From Metaphire vulgaris (Eukaryota; Annelida; Clitellata; Crassiclitellata; Megascolecidae), in contig CM030872.1 in the NCBI GenBank assembly GCA_018105865.1, positions 5,488,516-5,552,515 of the forward strand: 64,000 nt of DNA. The letters are read 5' to 3'. Below, in pieces: positions 22,109 through 33,190 of this stretch. Each line of letters starts with the position of its first letter. The stretch's first letter is position 1. Made by a program: the position numbers and the translations under genes. A model generated the notes under the pieces. That model was not told the DNA's origin. It did no database searches and was given only the letters and a program-made list of their open reading frames with translations.

Positions 22109-22562
22109 AGAAAGATGCTCGCTTCGCTCGCGGTGCAGGATAATACTAAAACCCAATCATTGAATTCATGCTGAACAACGTTTCAATGATGTACATACGC
22201 CACCTAGCCAAGCTCTGCGCCACGTAATAATTAGGCCTATGTACGGTAAAATCACGCAACTGTGACCATTTGTGACGCTGTACACGTATTTTTTGTGTAC
22301 GTTAAAATTGCGCAACTTCCTCAAGCTACGCCCACCAATGCATCTCGACGTTGTACACATTATGACTCTGCAATGAACAATTGAACGTACGCTTCGTCAA
22401 ACGCTTCTTCGACTAAACCGTTTGGTTACCAATAGCAACGTCGTCTTCGAACATCGCCCACTAACGCATCGCGACGTAAGGACTAAACCGTCTACCAATA
22501 GTCAACCAATCAGAACGCTTGAAGGTAACATAGATACAGAATAAGGATCTTAATATTATAGA
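22107..22562 (-). mobile_element. Short Helitron (family I)
   Basis: Read on the minus strand it starts A/TCTATAATATTAAGATCC at 22,562 and runs to GCGAGCGAAGCGAGCATC near 22,110. It matches 12,156-12,579 throughout. The final CTRR is unclear because the end abuts a (TA)n array. Confidence 0.7.
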
Positions 22563-22800
22563 TATATTATCACGAAGACGCTGAAGGCAATTAGGGGAGC
22601 CTTCCAAGGCTTTGACACCCTGAAAATACTAACAAGTAAAAGGTTATCACCAATTAAATTATATAATAATGATGCGTCTCCATCCCGTGTTGTCTTTCTA
22701 TCTCAGCTAAAGACATATATGTTTGAGAGTTTTAATTGACTGCAGCGGCGCTTTGGTGCCACAAAGGGCCTAGAAGTATATTTATCTAATCTAATCTAAT
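22563..22800 (+). mobile_element. LINE C-terminus and 3' UTR with (ATCTA)n tail
   Basis: Encodes VFLSQLKTYMFESF and a stop, then GCAGCGGCGCTTTGGTGCC and a tail of ATCTAATCTAATCTAAT. Same family as 6,290-6,485. Confidence 0.6.
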
Positions 22801-23306
22801 AATATAAGCACTTTAGAGGCTCGTGACTGCTCTGCCCAAGGTTTTCTTATCTTTTTGCTTATACCCATAAACCTTAGCATTCAATTACAATTTAACTAGT
22901 GTCAACAAGTCCTTGGTCCTCGCCTTGAGGTAAGTCCTGCTACTTGGCCTTGATTGTTGAGCCTGATGGTTAACTTCCATGGCCTTAATTTCCTTAACTT
23001 ATAGAAAATAACACATATAATGTATTGTTCCCATTTATTTCTGAGTAAATTATAGAAAATTTTGAAAATCGGCTTCCATCTACCTAAATTATGAACCCTG
23101 GCGTGTGTGTTATCGGTTCATAGTGAAGAACGAAAATAGAGGAATAATAATAATAAATTATTAATTATTGCTATTACTTTTTGCAATATGGTGCCCTAAT
23201 CATGGAATCAGATTGTCCGGTTCAAGGCAATGAATCGCTACCATATTGAAAGCTCGACTTATTATAATTCCGTGATAGACAGACGTCGACGACTCTTACA
23301 GACTTG
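22801..23306. other. No identifiable feature
   Basis: AT-rich sequence without coding or repeat signature. Confidence 0.4.
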
Positions 23307-23314
23307 ATTTAGAT

Positions 23315-23669
23315 CATCGGTTCTCAACCTGTGGGTTGCGACCCCGGCGGGGGTCGAATGACGATTTGCCTGGGGTCGCCTAAAACCATCGGAAATATGG
23401 GATTTTCACTTTTTTGATGCGCAAAACTTGTAATTGTACAAAATTTCCCATTGGTAGTTTCTAGTTTTTTAAAATCATAATTGTCATTCGAGGATAGACA
23501 TTGGAGACAATCGAATAATTAATAATGATTTCGAACAATTTAATTGTCGTAGCATTATTATTTTAGCAGTTTACATTATGAACGAAAGTGATTTGACGGT
23601 TGGGGGGTCGCCACATCATGGGGAATTGAATTGAAGGGGTCGCGGCGCTATAAAGGTTGAGAACCGCTG
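23315..23669. mobile_element. hAT MITE, 355 bp, with 8-bp target duplication
   Basis: Ends CATCGGTTCTCAACCT and (reverse complement) CAGCGGTTCTCAACCT, flanked on both sides by ATTTAGAT (23,307-23,314 and 23,670-23,677). The subterminal GCGACCCC motifs are typical of this hAT MITE type. It lies downstream of the collagen gene. Confidence 0.9.
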
Positions 23670-23812
23670 ATTTAGATGTTCAAACAAAGATGTCATTCAA
23701 TTATATTATCAAATGTAGGGTACAATTTCTTGAATAAATACAGGGAACTTATATCTCCAAACAATACTTAAATGTAATACTTTTTACGTGTCATTTTAAA
23801 TGTAAAGGCATT

Positions 23813-23818
23813 TATTTA
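23813..23818 (-). promoter_or_regulatory. Possible polyadenylation signal of the collagen gene
   Basis: AATAAA on the minus strand, about 665 bases after the collagen stop codon. Position is plausible, but no transcript evidence can be seen. Confidence 0.25.
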
Positions 23819-23835
23819 TATGGAACCTCCTCTTT

Positions 23836-24195
23836 AGGGCCATCCATGTAATACGTACGCAAAAAGGCATATTTCTACCCCCTCCCCTGTTGCACGTCGT
23901 ACATTTTGGTTACCCCATATGCGTACGTACAAATTAGCAACCCCCCGCACGGTGAAGATTAATTTTTAGCCACACAGTCAAAAAGCATTTGTTTACTATT
24001 AATTTAAAGGTTTTAAATATTATTTTAATATTTAAATAACCGTGGGAACAATAGTCGGGACTCTTTTGACCGTGGGAAAATAATTGTTTGGGTGAATATA
24101 CCAGTCTTTTATCTTAATAAAGTTTAAATTTGTGCGTACGTACAAATTCAGTCGTGACCCCCTTCCCGTACGCTTCCGTACGCAAAATCGCCTAA
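23836..24195. repeat. GTACGTAC-rich repeat, probable MITE
   Basis: Starts AGGGCCATCCATGTAATACG and contains several copies of GCGTACGTACAAATT in both orientations up to about 24,190. It lies within the presumed collagen 3' UTR. Confidence 0.4.
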
Positions 24196-24480
24196 ATTTC
24201 AAATCCCTTACTTTGAATGAGAACGAAAGCAATTGCACCTGAGCACTGCACAGTAAGCAATTTCTACGTATGAAAAGCATAGCTAACTAACATTGAGAGA
24301 GCATACATAACTAGAATACTACTGTTCCTCTTCAATAAATGTTAACAGAATAACTAAATAACTACAACTTTTCCAACGTTTTCACATAACGGGTAGTAGC
24401 AGACCGACTGTCCACTTGGACTTGATTATTTGCATCACAAGTATATCCCAATTTCACAGTAATTATTTTAGGTAATTCTG

Positions 24481-24627
24481 TTAGGAGAAGCAGACTGGAC
24501 CTATTTCAACTCCGAATGCCTGATTTTCTTGACCAATGTCAGTCGGTGCTAGATCGATCACTGGTAGGCGTCGGGGCTTGTTCGTCTTGAATTCAAATAC
24601 CGTTCGCGTCCATTTATTTTGACGATA
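24481..24627 (-). CDS. Fibrillar procollagen, last exon (end of COLFI C-propeptide)
   Basis: After a GTTGTTGCAG acceptor the minus strand encodes 48 residues and TAA. It contains [35 protein letters not shown], the near-invariant C-terminus of fibrillar procollagens (family RLPIxDxAPxDIG...FGxxxGPVCF). Cys in GPVC is C8, which pairs with C5 in known C-propeptide structures. Entry is phase 0 and joins the exon ending DECQ at 26,900. This fixes the 3' end of the gene. The C-propeptide directs chain selection and trimer nucleation in the endoplasmic reticulum and is removed outside the cell. Confidence 0.95.
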   Translation of the reverse strand, partial: YRQNKWTRTVFEFKTNKPRRLPVIDLAPTDIGQENQAFGVEIGPVCFS

Positions 24628-24764
24628 CTGCAACAACAAACAAGCGAAACGAGGAACGAGAGCAGTTGATAAAATTGGAGCTCGAAAATGTCACTTATAC
24701 TCTTATAGGAATCAATAAATCTGCATTCAGTTAAAGTAAGGGACTTTGTAACAAATTATTTTCC

Positions 24765-25045
24765 GGAACGCAATAGGTGGTGCGCACTGGTCTGCCAATC
24801 CGTGGTTCAAGTCCCGACCACGGCAGAAACATTTCGGTTGTTTCTGTCCCAGTCGACTCAGTTGTGAATGAGTAGTATATTGGGAGTTAACTCGATGGAA
24901 GGAAAGGCGGCGAGTGAAAGGCTGGCAATCCGCCGTCATTCAGCCGTTGCCATGTATATAACTGAAGGCTCTAACCCTTCGGTTCTCCGACGGGCCCGCG
25001 CTGGCCATAGTAGTCTACACGCCGTAGAGGCCGTTAAAATTAGCT
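24765..25045 (+). mobile_element. tRNA-derived SINE (family B)
   Basis: The head has GTGCGCACTGGTCTGCC and the B-box GGTTCAAGTCC. The body includes CCAGTCGACTCAGTTGTGAA and a GC-rich 3' half. It differs from family A in body sequence. It lies in the last collagen intron. Confidence 0.65.
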
Positions 25046-26899
25046 TCATCGTTTGTACCATCGATATGTATGATCAGAAAATTTAAGCAATATGATAAAA
25101 TTAGATTAATTGTAATATTGATTCACTACATGCAGATGATGCAGAGCATTGAAAGGTGTTGTTTATTACTTTTCCTAGTCTCTACTCTATAGTACTGTTG
25201 TGTAATATAATTAATAATATTAATTAATTAATCAGAAAATTTAAGCAATATGATAATCAGAAAATTTAAACAGATACGGTGAATAGAATAAATAAAAACG
25301 CTAAAATGTTATATGTATGGAATTAGTATACGATTTCAGACGACTGGAATTGTAGAAGTATTGGCTCGTTTGGAACGAATCAGAGGTTGGAGATGGAAGT
25401 CATGAAGAGGAGATGACCAATGGACGCGGAGGTGTATTCGATCGAGGCCAACTTAGAAATGCGAGATGAGATGAGAAAGAGAAGAGGAGGAGTTGATGAC
25501 GCGGATCGGATCGGAGAGGCCGTCCGAAGACGAATCCCGTTTTCTTTTCAATTAAAAATATTTTAAATAAATATCGAATTGTTCGATAGTTTTCGATGAT
25601 CGATCAGTGTATTGTTTAGTCAGGACTGAGTGTAGGGTATATGTGGAAACAGGACCTTTATTTGATTGTTTCAAAGTGATAAAAGTGTTGTACGAGTCTC
25701 GTAGTTTATGGATCGTTGATTAGCGTTCTTAGCAATTCGTTGTCACCCTAGAGTAATGTTAGATTGCCATTAGTAGAAAAGACGATTGAACTGTCGATTG
25801 AATGTCAGCTATTACGATGACTGTAGAGATTGAAGCTATTGTTTAAATGATTAAAGAACTATTTTTGTAAACTTGTGTGTGATGATAGATCGTCCCACTC
25901 TTAACTCAAATCGGGTGTTAACCACACCCGACCCCAATTCTCATATAGATTTGGCACAAATCCTACAGCTGATCACAGTACGATTAAATGGGTTAAAGTT
26001 AAACCCTCTATAGGCCCTTCTCTTGACTGCGCCAATTTAAAAAATGCGCTATTTCTTCAGCATGACCAAAATATGTGTAGCGTGTAGTGTTATGTTTTTC
26101 GCATGGATGACACTCATGACAGGCACCTCGATAAATAATTAATTTTTTGCCCATTCGGTCCAAGATATTTTCAGTATTTTTCTTAATTGTTTCGAAACTC
26201 TGCGAGATGGGAATTCGACGCGAGATGGGAATTCGGCGATCGGTAAATTCGACGAGATGGAGATTCGGCGATGCGAAAATTTAGTCGAAATGGGAATTTG
26301 GCAAAATGAGGGGCATTCAAAGATTCGACGAAATTCGAGGACACTTTCGTTGAAAATCCAGAAAATCCTGTCTTTAAGCTTTGCGGGTTGTGGTAATTCC
26401 TCAATGGAACAATTCGTTCCATCGAATCGTTTCAAATGTATCTCTCTAAGTTGATAGGCTGATAGGAAAAGGCGATATCTGCGATATTGTAAATTGCACC
26501 ATTTGAACACAAATATTCAATGAAAAGGGCAGAATTTTCTCAATGCGGATCGCCAAAATCTGTCTTCCCTCTCTTTGAGACTGGGAGAATGCAGACGCCA
26601 ATTATAGAAGTTTCGACCATAGTTCACAGTTGTCTGGGCGGCTCGCGATGTCGTCTGGCAGCTCTCATAGAGCCTAACTCACGCAGGTACTGACCGCGCT
26701 CGACGTTACTTAACTAGTTAACTTCGGTTTTTGCGGTAATCGGTCGCACGTGACGCCGGAAGTAAAGGATGGATGAGGTAATACTCGATATATTATTCCG
26801 TGTTCGATGGCATTAATAAATTCTAAACTAAAATTATACTTATTATCGAGACGCTGGTTAAAACTGCATTATTACTATAAATCAAAGTTGACAATCTAC
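25046..26899. other. Remainder of the last collagen intron
   Basis: No coding exon recognised. A tandem run of GAGATGGGAATTCGGCG-like units lies at 26,200-26,300. A minus-strand frame of 123 codons (26,139-26,510) is partly made of these repeats and is not credible as a gene. Confidence 0.5.
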
Positions 26900-27121
26900 C
26901 TGACATTCGTCGAGTGAGACAGAGTATCGAAACTTTATTGGTCGTTTGGGAACGAGTTCAAGGTGATTTGATGCCATAAAAACGATTGCTTTATCGTGTG
27001 TTTTTGACGATTTGTCGAAGTAGGCGATGGAGTTGCGACAGTGATAGGTGACGTTCTGGTAAGCTCTGTTGCTCAGCATCTGAAGGAACTTTAATTGCAC
27101 TTTATCGGCTTTATAGGTGAA
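26900..27121 (-). CDS. Fibrillar procollagen, COLFI exon with the conserved NxT-YHC core
   Basis: Flanked by acceptor TGTGTTGCAG and donor CAG/GTAGAT. 222 bp, phase 0 to phase 0, 74 residues. Motifs: VQLKFLQMLS, YQNVTYHCRNSIAYFD (the conserved N-glycosylation site and Cys C6), DKAIVFMASN and YSVSLDEC (Cys C7). C6 and C7 pair in known structures. Vertebrate genes have the same exon beginning at the F-x-Y position after GF. The NSIAYFD wording is closer to clade A/C collagens than to clade B (type V/XI). Confidence 0.95.
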
Positions 27122-27479
27122 CTGCAACACAACCGCCCATAATAGATGAATTTATGTCTGGAGATATGCAGAATTTTAATTCAAATGATGATAGAACAGG
27201 CAGAATGATGATAGAAGAGGCCATTAAGTTCTTTTCAAATCAGAGTCTAGGGCAGAGTCAAAATTTAAATTCTTTTAATGAGCGTTCATCAGTCGTTAAC
27301 ATCGATATGTCAATTATGTCATTATATGCGTTTCAGCATAGTGTCTTTAATTCCCAACAGCTGGATTCATTTTTCGCATAGTAAACAGCTTTACTTTGAT
27401 TTAAATCATATCCTCCTATCTGCCATCTCGATCATGCTCAGTAAAGACATCAAAGTCTCAACCACTTCCATCTCCCTAA

Positions 27480-28310
27480 CGTTGTTCCTCGGGGCCCAGT
27501 TCTTGAGTATCGTCTCTTCATCCTGTATCCTGCCAATTCTCTAACGTAGGTGAGTTAAGAAGAGTACTCTTTAACTCATCGTCAATTGATCACTATAGTG
27601 ACGGCACTATACCATTAATATCATTCTTTTAAAATCAAGATTTTAGTCTGGCACTTCAGGGCACCATCGTCCGCCCTTCTTCCGTCGTCAGAGATCTCGA
27701 AGTACTGTTTGACAACGAATTGACCATGAAGCAACATGCTGGACAGTTAGCCAAGTTATTCTATCACATACGACGTGTCCGCCAGATTTGTCAAATCGCT
27801 GGCAAAAGAAGTCGCCTCGCAACTGGTTTCTGCGTTTGTTCTGTCCAGACTAGACTATTGTAATTCCGTTCTTGCCGTCCTTCCAAAGTCTACACTGGCC
27901 AACCTGCAGCGCGTACAAAATACTGCTGCACGTCTGGTGTTGGACATAAAACCTCGAGACCACGTCACTCCGGCGCTTCGTGAACTTCACTGGCTTCCAG
28001 TCCAATACAACACAAACTATGCACGCTGATGTGCACTTTGTCCGACCTATCTGGCCGATCTGCTCTAGTCAACATCAACCGCCATAAACAACCAGGCCTA
28101 CGATCAGCCTCTACCAGTCAATACCAGAAACTTCTTCTTCGGACAGTCATGGGGCAACGAGCCTTCTCGTACGCTGGACCCCATGCCTGGAACGCCCTTC
28201 CACCAGCGTTACGTAACATAAAATCACCCGTCGCTTTCCGTAAACATTTGAAGACACATCTGTTTAATTGTGCTCTCTGTCTCTCTGTAACTCTCTCTCT
28301 ACCTTAATGT
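27480..28310 (+). mobile_element. CR1/L2-type LINE, RT 3' half
   Basis: Contains a decayed motif B region (about 27,480-27,540), FVLSRLDYCNSVLAVLP, LQRVQNTAARLVLDIKP, HVTPALRELHWLP, then a frameshift and GQRAFSYAGPHAWNALP, FRKHLKTHLFNC. It lies in a collagen intron, antisense to the gene. Confidence 0.8.
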
Positions 28311-28526
28311 TAAAAAAACAAATATCACACATTCAAGTAATAAATTTGTAAAGCGAACGCAAAAGCCCACCACATCACTCGGGTCTTAGCTCAAAGTCCC
28401 GAAGCAGATGTATTTAACAATTCTATGTCTGACCTATTCAGTTATCACAGTCCATATATACCTTCTCAATTTCTTTAAAATTCAAACACAACGGTCAACT
28501 CGTTCATCTTCCAGTCGGCCAACAGC

Positions 28527-28777
28527 CATCTTACTTCACAAACCTTCTGAAAATAAATTAAAACTGTCTTTCATGAAAACTTCGGGCGAAGCACCTCACT
28601 CTACATTCTATTCACTGCAAATCTTATTATCATTCCCCTCTGATCATAGATCCAAAAGATCACTAAGTCATCTTACTTCACAAACCTTCTGAAAATAAAT
28701 TAAAACTGTCTTTCGTGAAAACTTCGGGCGAGCACCTCACTCTACATTCTATTCACTGCAAATCTTATTATCATTCT
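28527..28777. repeat. Two ~109-bp direct repeats
   Basis: 28,527-28,636 and 28,669-28,777 are nearly identical (CATCTTACTTCACAAACC..., TTCGGGCGAGCACCTCACTC), separated by about 32 bp. They follow the LINE 3' end and are probably duplicated 3' UTR sequence. Confidence 0.85.
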
Positions 28778-29097
28778 CCAATAAAATAATCTCCTGCGAC
28801 ATATCCACATTGGCAGATCTACTGCCTTTGACCAACACGATTATTCCAAACTTTCAAACAGCGTAAGAGAAATTTCGTCTTACTTACTTTTGTCATCAAA
28901 AGGCAATAGAATACTCTGCCCGCCCGCGGCGACATTACCCCGAAATCAAACTCTTCGTGGTGCGGTCGAATGAATAGAATTATAGTTAAAGAGGAAACAA
29001 TCAATAGCAGAATAAGAGACTAAGAAACAAGACTTCTTAGAAAGCTATTGACACTAAAGAGTGACAGAAAGGACGGCGACGCCGACGACGACGACGA

Positions 29098-29112
29098 TAA
29101 TGTTGTTGTTGT

Positions 29113-29174
<62 letters not shown>

Positions 29175-29200
29175 AGGAGGAGGATGGTGGTGATGATGAT
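29098..29200. repeat. (GAT)n(GAG)n triplet array
   Basis: GTTGTT, then GAT repeats, then GAG repeats with variants. It lies about 50 bp past the donor site of the next collagen exon. On the transcribed strand it is pyrimidine-rich. Acidic and serine-rich frames here are artefacts. Confidence 0.9.
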
Positions 29201-29249
29201 GATGACGGTGAAAAGTTCATTTATTCATCTACAGATAGTGGTGACTTAC

Positions 29250-29324
29250 AGAAAATCCATTTTCAATGTCCACGCTAAACCAAGTGCGCTGCGATGGTCC
29301 CACGTACCAGTTTGCTTTCTCCGC
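29250..29324 (-). CDS. Fibrillar procollagen, COLFI exon with the NWY...WF block
   Basis: 75 bp, phase 0 at both ends, acceptor GTGTTCTAG and donor TCT/GTAAGT. Encodes AEKANWYVGPSQRTWFSVDI and ENGFS, matching the W-Y...W-F...GF block before the F-x-Y exon in other fibrillar collagens. In human type I genes this block shares an exon with YWIDPNQG; here an intron of about 8.7 kb separates them. Confidence 0.92.
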
Positions 29325-29369
29325 CTAGAACACACACTTCGTTGCAGATCTTTTAAGCAAGCAATTAAG

Positions 29370-30330
29370 CAAGTGAAATCCCGTTAATTTATATAACGCT
29401 TTCAAAAGCAGAACCGAAGTAGCTCCTTATTCCTAGGCGCTTAATCTCAGAATGAAGTAGCTATAGCCAAAGGTGTGGTCATTCATGCATGGTCATTGAA
29501 TCTAAAGGGCCAGTGGTTGGGATGCTACAGCTATGGATTAAATTATTTTTTAAGATAAATTATTTGAGTTTAGAAAGAAAAACTTGAGATGTTGCAAGAA
29601 TGGTAGGAAATTGTGACTCAGAATTCGTTATTTTACCATGGCGTAGACAGCGGAATTTAGTTCCAAAGTTCTGGTGCAGCATATGGAAAAGCACGACTGC
29701 AAATTTTGAGAGGTGATTGATTCAGGGACGAAGGAGAGTTACACGAGATGAAAATCGAGTAGATCGAGGATGTTGTGGGATTATCAGATTTCGTAGGTAG
29801 ACTGGTTTTTATGTGAAGTGAGTTATAGGTCATCGATATTATTTACACCTTCTGACCTTCATTGACGTGTCAGCGTTGTCAAAGCGCTTTTGATTTTGGA
29901 TTTTAACCCCTTAACTGGGAACCCCAGATATATCCGTCCATTTTACATTGAGTTACAGTTAAATACACAGTTAAGGGCTTAAACCATGCGTACAGCGCTA
30001 TATAAATTGTCCTGGAATAATAATAATATGGAAGCTTTTGGAAGATTGTGAAACAGTGAGTTGCAGTGGTCTAAGTTAGAGCGAACTATTGAAGTGGCAA
30101 TAGTGGAGGCAGTTTTAATATCAAAGTAGGGACGAAGGCGACGTAGATCTTAAATGTATGACAGGTTTTCGATAGTTGGGATATGTGAGTTTCAAAATTT
30201 AGAGAAGAGTCAAAAGTAAATCAAAGTTTTTTGCAATTGGAAAAAGGGCTATTAATGTGTTTAGGGTTAAAGTTAGTGTGGGGATTTTAATTTTGTCAGT
30301 TGATGTGGCAGTCCAATTAAATGAAATTCT
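29370..30330 (-). mobile_element. L2-like LINE (TTTAC-tail family), 3' part
   Basis: The reverse complement shows C-terminal ORF remnants (ALQICSRAFPYAAPELWN-like) and the family 3' UTR ending GCGTTATATAAATTAACGGG. Same family as 41,915-42,600, 43,030-43,245, 54,150-54,675 and 56,041-58,760. Heavily decayed. Confidence 0.65.
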
Positions 30331-30359
30331 GTTTTAGAAAGATTGAGAGTAAGGAGATT

Positions 30360-30890
30360 GGCTAACATCTACGATAAGATTAACGAATAAAAATCCCACT
30401 AGAATACCATTTAAATTGATATTCAGGATAATTTGCTTATTAACCTTCGTCTCTTAAAAAATGCTACATTCTTATGCCATAAGCTTTCCAAAATCACAAA
30501 ACCCTGATTTTTTCGCAAAAAACTTAGAAATCTAAATTGCTTATCAATCAGTCTAAATACTTCTATGGCGCCACTATCATAATGCTCAGGGCATCAGCAG
30601 ATAGCAAACATAAATCCAACCCGAATTATAACCAGGAGAAGCCTGACAGACCGGCGGAGGAGCAATCTAATGGGGATAGGCCTAGTAGGTACGCCTTAAG
30701 ACTAGATCTTAAAGATGATAATGTACTGATTCTGCGAAGTCATGATGGCAGTGAACTCCAGAATCTGGAGCAACACATAGAGTAGCAGCTAATGCCAATG
30801 ACTACACGCGGGCGTGGCCACGTGGTTTTCATCCAGAAGTGAGCCAAAAGGAATTATATATACAGTAAATATAGAGTAAATATTAAGCAG
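30360..30890 (+). other. Unassigned stretch with a short ORF
   Basis: An 82-codon frame (30,537-30,785) is hydrophilic (DRPAEEQSNGDRPSRYALRL) and matches nothing I recognise. No other feature. Confidence 0.3.
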
Positions 30891-30894
30891 TGGC

Positions 30895-31810
30895 GAGATT
30901 TGCAGGGCTATTGACTGGATCCTGGAGCATGCTATTGACCAGACCGGGATCACCCTACCGGAACATAGCTTCTCCGACCTAGACTACGCTGACGACGTTG
31001 CTCTTCTGGAAACGTCCGTTAAGAACCTAGAAACATCACTCAATCAGATTGAGTCGACAGCCTCCAAACTAGGGCTACATGTGTCCTGGACAAAAACCAA
31101 GCTGCAGAATCTAGGTTCTGCAGGAGACGCAGGAGACATATACGTTAATGGACACCAGGTGGAAAATGTGTCAGAATTCACTTACCTGGGTAGTGTCCAG
31201 AGTTCTGATGGCAGGTGTCAGCGGGACATTACTCGCAGAATCGGCATAGCTGCATCTGCCATGAGATCTCTTCAAAATTTATGGCGCCAAAGACAGATAC
31301 AGCTCGGTACTAAGATCCGAATTTATCAGTCCTGCGTCCTGCCAATTCTCCTATATGGTTCTGAGACTTGGACTCTGCTTACACGAGACTCTGAAAGACT
31401 ACAGGCATTCCATATGCGCTGCCAGAGACAGATTATCTGCATTCGCTGGTTCGACTTCGTGACCAACGAAGCAGTCTCCAAACAGACTGCCCTCCTGCCA
31501 GTGACAGAAATTATCACGCGACGACGTCTGTCGCTCTTCGGTCACGTGGCTCGCCAGGACAAGAACATTCCGGCCCATCGCGCTCTTGCCTGCGCCATTG
31601 CTCGACGCACCGAGACGCGTCCTCCTCCGAGCTGGAGAAGACCTCCTGGCAGACCACGCCGTACATGGCCCCAGCAGATCGGCGATGGTCTTCCTTCCAC
31701 AATTTTCATGAATGGCACTCAGCCATCGGTCGCGGTCACAACTCGCGCAACACGAGATTGGCACAACGGACCTCTGTCGTCCATGTGAACAAATGAATGA
31801 ATGAATGAAG
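30895..31810 (+). mobile_element. LINE 3' half, RTE/ingi-like, with (GAAT)n tail
   Basis: RT motif C is in LDYADDVALLETSV, after which one frame continues to a stop at 31,788: EFTYLGSVQSSDGRC, PILLYGSETWTLL, FGHVARQDKNIPAHRAL, PPGRPRRTWPQQIG. The 3' tail is ATGAATGAATGAATGAA. The 235-codon frame is intact, so the copy is relatively young. Confidence 0.85.
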
Positions 31811-33190
31811 TGGTCCAAGCACCGAACCCTGGGGACCGTCAAAAGGAGCGGGGAGACTATCGTTCACGATCGCAGATTGAGAAGATGGAAAAAAGGAAAG
31901 AATCTCAATTTAAGGTAGTGTCAGAGATGCCAAATCAATGCTGAAGACGATTTATGATACGCAGGAACATAGCCATCGGCCAAAACCAAAAGCACTGTAA
32001 AGTCTGCAGTCAAATATACGAGCTAGTGAACAAATGCGTTTTTAGGTCTTTGGCATACGTCTCAGGAGAAGTAATTCCTGACAGCGCATCAGGGAACGCA
32101 TTCCACAGAAGTGAGTTTCCACGAGTTACTGAACGCTCGCCGAACTTCGGAGTCCTGGCTGGAGGAGGAACGTATAGCCTGTGGCGGCTACTGGATCTCA
32201 GCTGGAGACAACATCTGGTTGTCGCTTGTTCTAGACGTGACAGGTAATCAGGGCAAGCAGGGTCTTGAAGGGCGCGAAAAGTCATCCAGCACCGCTTATC
32301 AACTATGCGCTCCGGGACCCGAAACCAACGTAATCTGTCCCTTAGCACTGGTGTCACACTGGTGTCACCACCTCAGACCGAAAATAATCCGAAAAGAGGC
32401 ATTGATGACCGATTGTAGTCTACTCAGCTGGTTCACAGGAAGTCCGAGAAGGACGCTATTAAAATAATCCAGTCTTGATAGTACGAGATAACAGATGAAT
32501 AGCGGCTGGTATTGTACCGTGACGAATGACTTCTCTTATACGCCAGAGTTGGAAGAAACACGAGCGAGTCACGGCACTAAGATGCCCAGCGATGGTCAGC
32601 GAGAAGTCGACAAACACCCCAGGAGGCGAAGCTCGTTGGACGGGGCCACTTCTTTGCCGTCTATCTCGAATGGTGTTGGATCGATCAGGTGGTCTCTCCG
32701 CGGGGTGCTCAGCCACAGCAGTTCCGTCTTGCCCGGATTTAGGACGAGGTTACCTTTCCTGCAACAATAGCTTGAATAGGTTTCTGTGAGCCGACTGGAA
32801 AGGTAGGCAATGTGAACTAGAACACAAGTTATCATGCATCTACTTAGCAACTATCTTTTCAAAACAAATTAATAGGAAATTTAGATTGAATAGAGAACCA
32901 GTAATTTGACAAGTCTTCAGGAGAGAGGGGCTTTTAAGTAGTGGATGAACAACTGAATGGACAAGAGTAGATTAGATGCATTTTGCGTAACAATAAAGGT
33001 TAAGTAATTAGACTTGGCTACAGAACTCAATTTATGAGCAATTTTGCTTTGGTCTCGAAATTTCTGCTTGTCACTCGCAGACGGGGAAATTTCTTCGCCG
33101 CTTAAGCTGGCTGAAACAGCGCTTAGCCTCAGCAATGTCAGCATTCAACCATGGCTGAGTTGGTTTGGTTACGACTTATAAGTTTTACAG
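31811..33190 (-). mobile_element. CR1/L2-type LINE, internally deleted
   Basis: Read on the minus strand: connector region (TQPWLNADIAEAKRCFSQLK near 33,160), RT palm (LNPGKTELLWLSTPRRD, NELRLLG), thumb (HLSAVTRSCFFQLWRIREV), then RLRWFRVPERIVDKRCWM and KFGERSVTRGNSLLWNAFP at 32,357-32,010. A motif B remnant (PQGSVLGPL) lies at about 31,810-31,850 and is out of order, so it is a separate scrap. Same family as 4,060-5,050. Confidence 0.75.

Noticed and set aside
26139..26510. 123-codon minus-strand ORF in the last collagen intron
   Set aside because: About half consists of tandem GAGATGGGAATTCGGCG-like units, and no domain is visible.
26440..26520. Minus-strand IADIAFSYQP-like stretch considered as the collagen C-terminus
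   Set aside because: It lacks the RLP...APxDIG...GPVCF pattern. The true last exon with all these motifs was found at 24,481-24,627.
28819..29004. 61-codon minus ORF followed by a GTAAGT-like donor, considered as an extra collagen exon
   Set aside because: No collagen or COLFI similarity. The exon chain is already complete in frame without it.
29020..29387. Acidic, Ser-rich and Met/Arg-rich frames
   Set aside because: Products of a (GAT)n(GAG)n array. The only credible coding here is the minus-strand collagen exon at 29,250-29,324.
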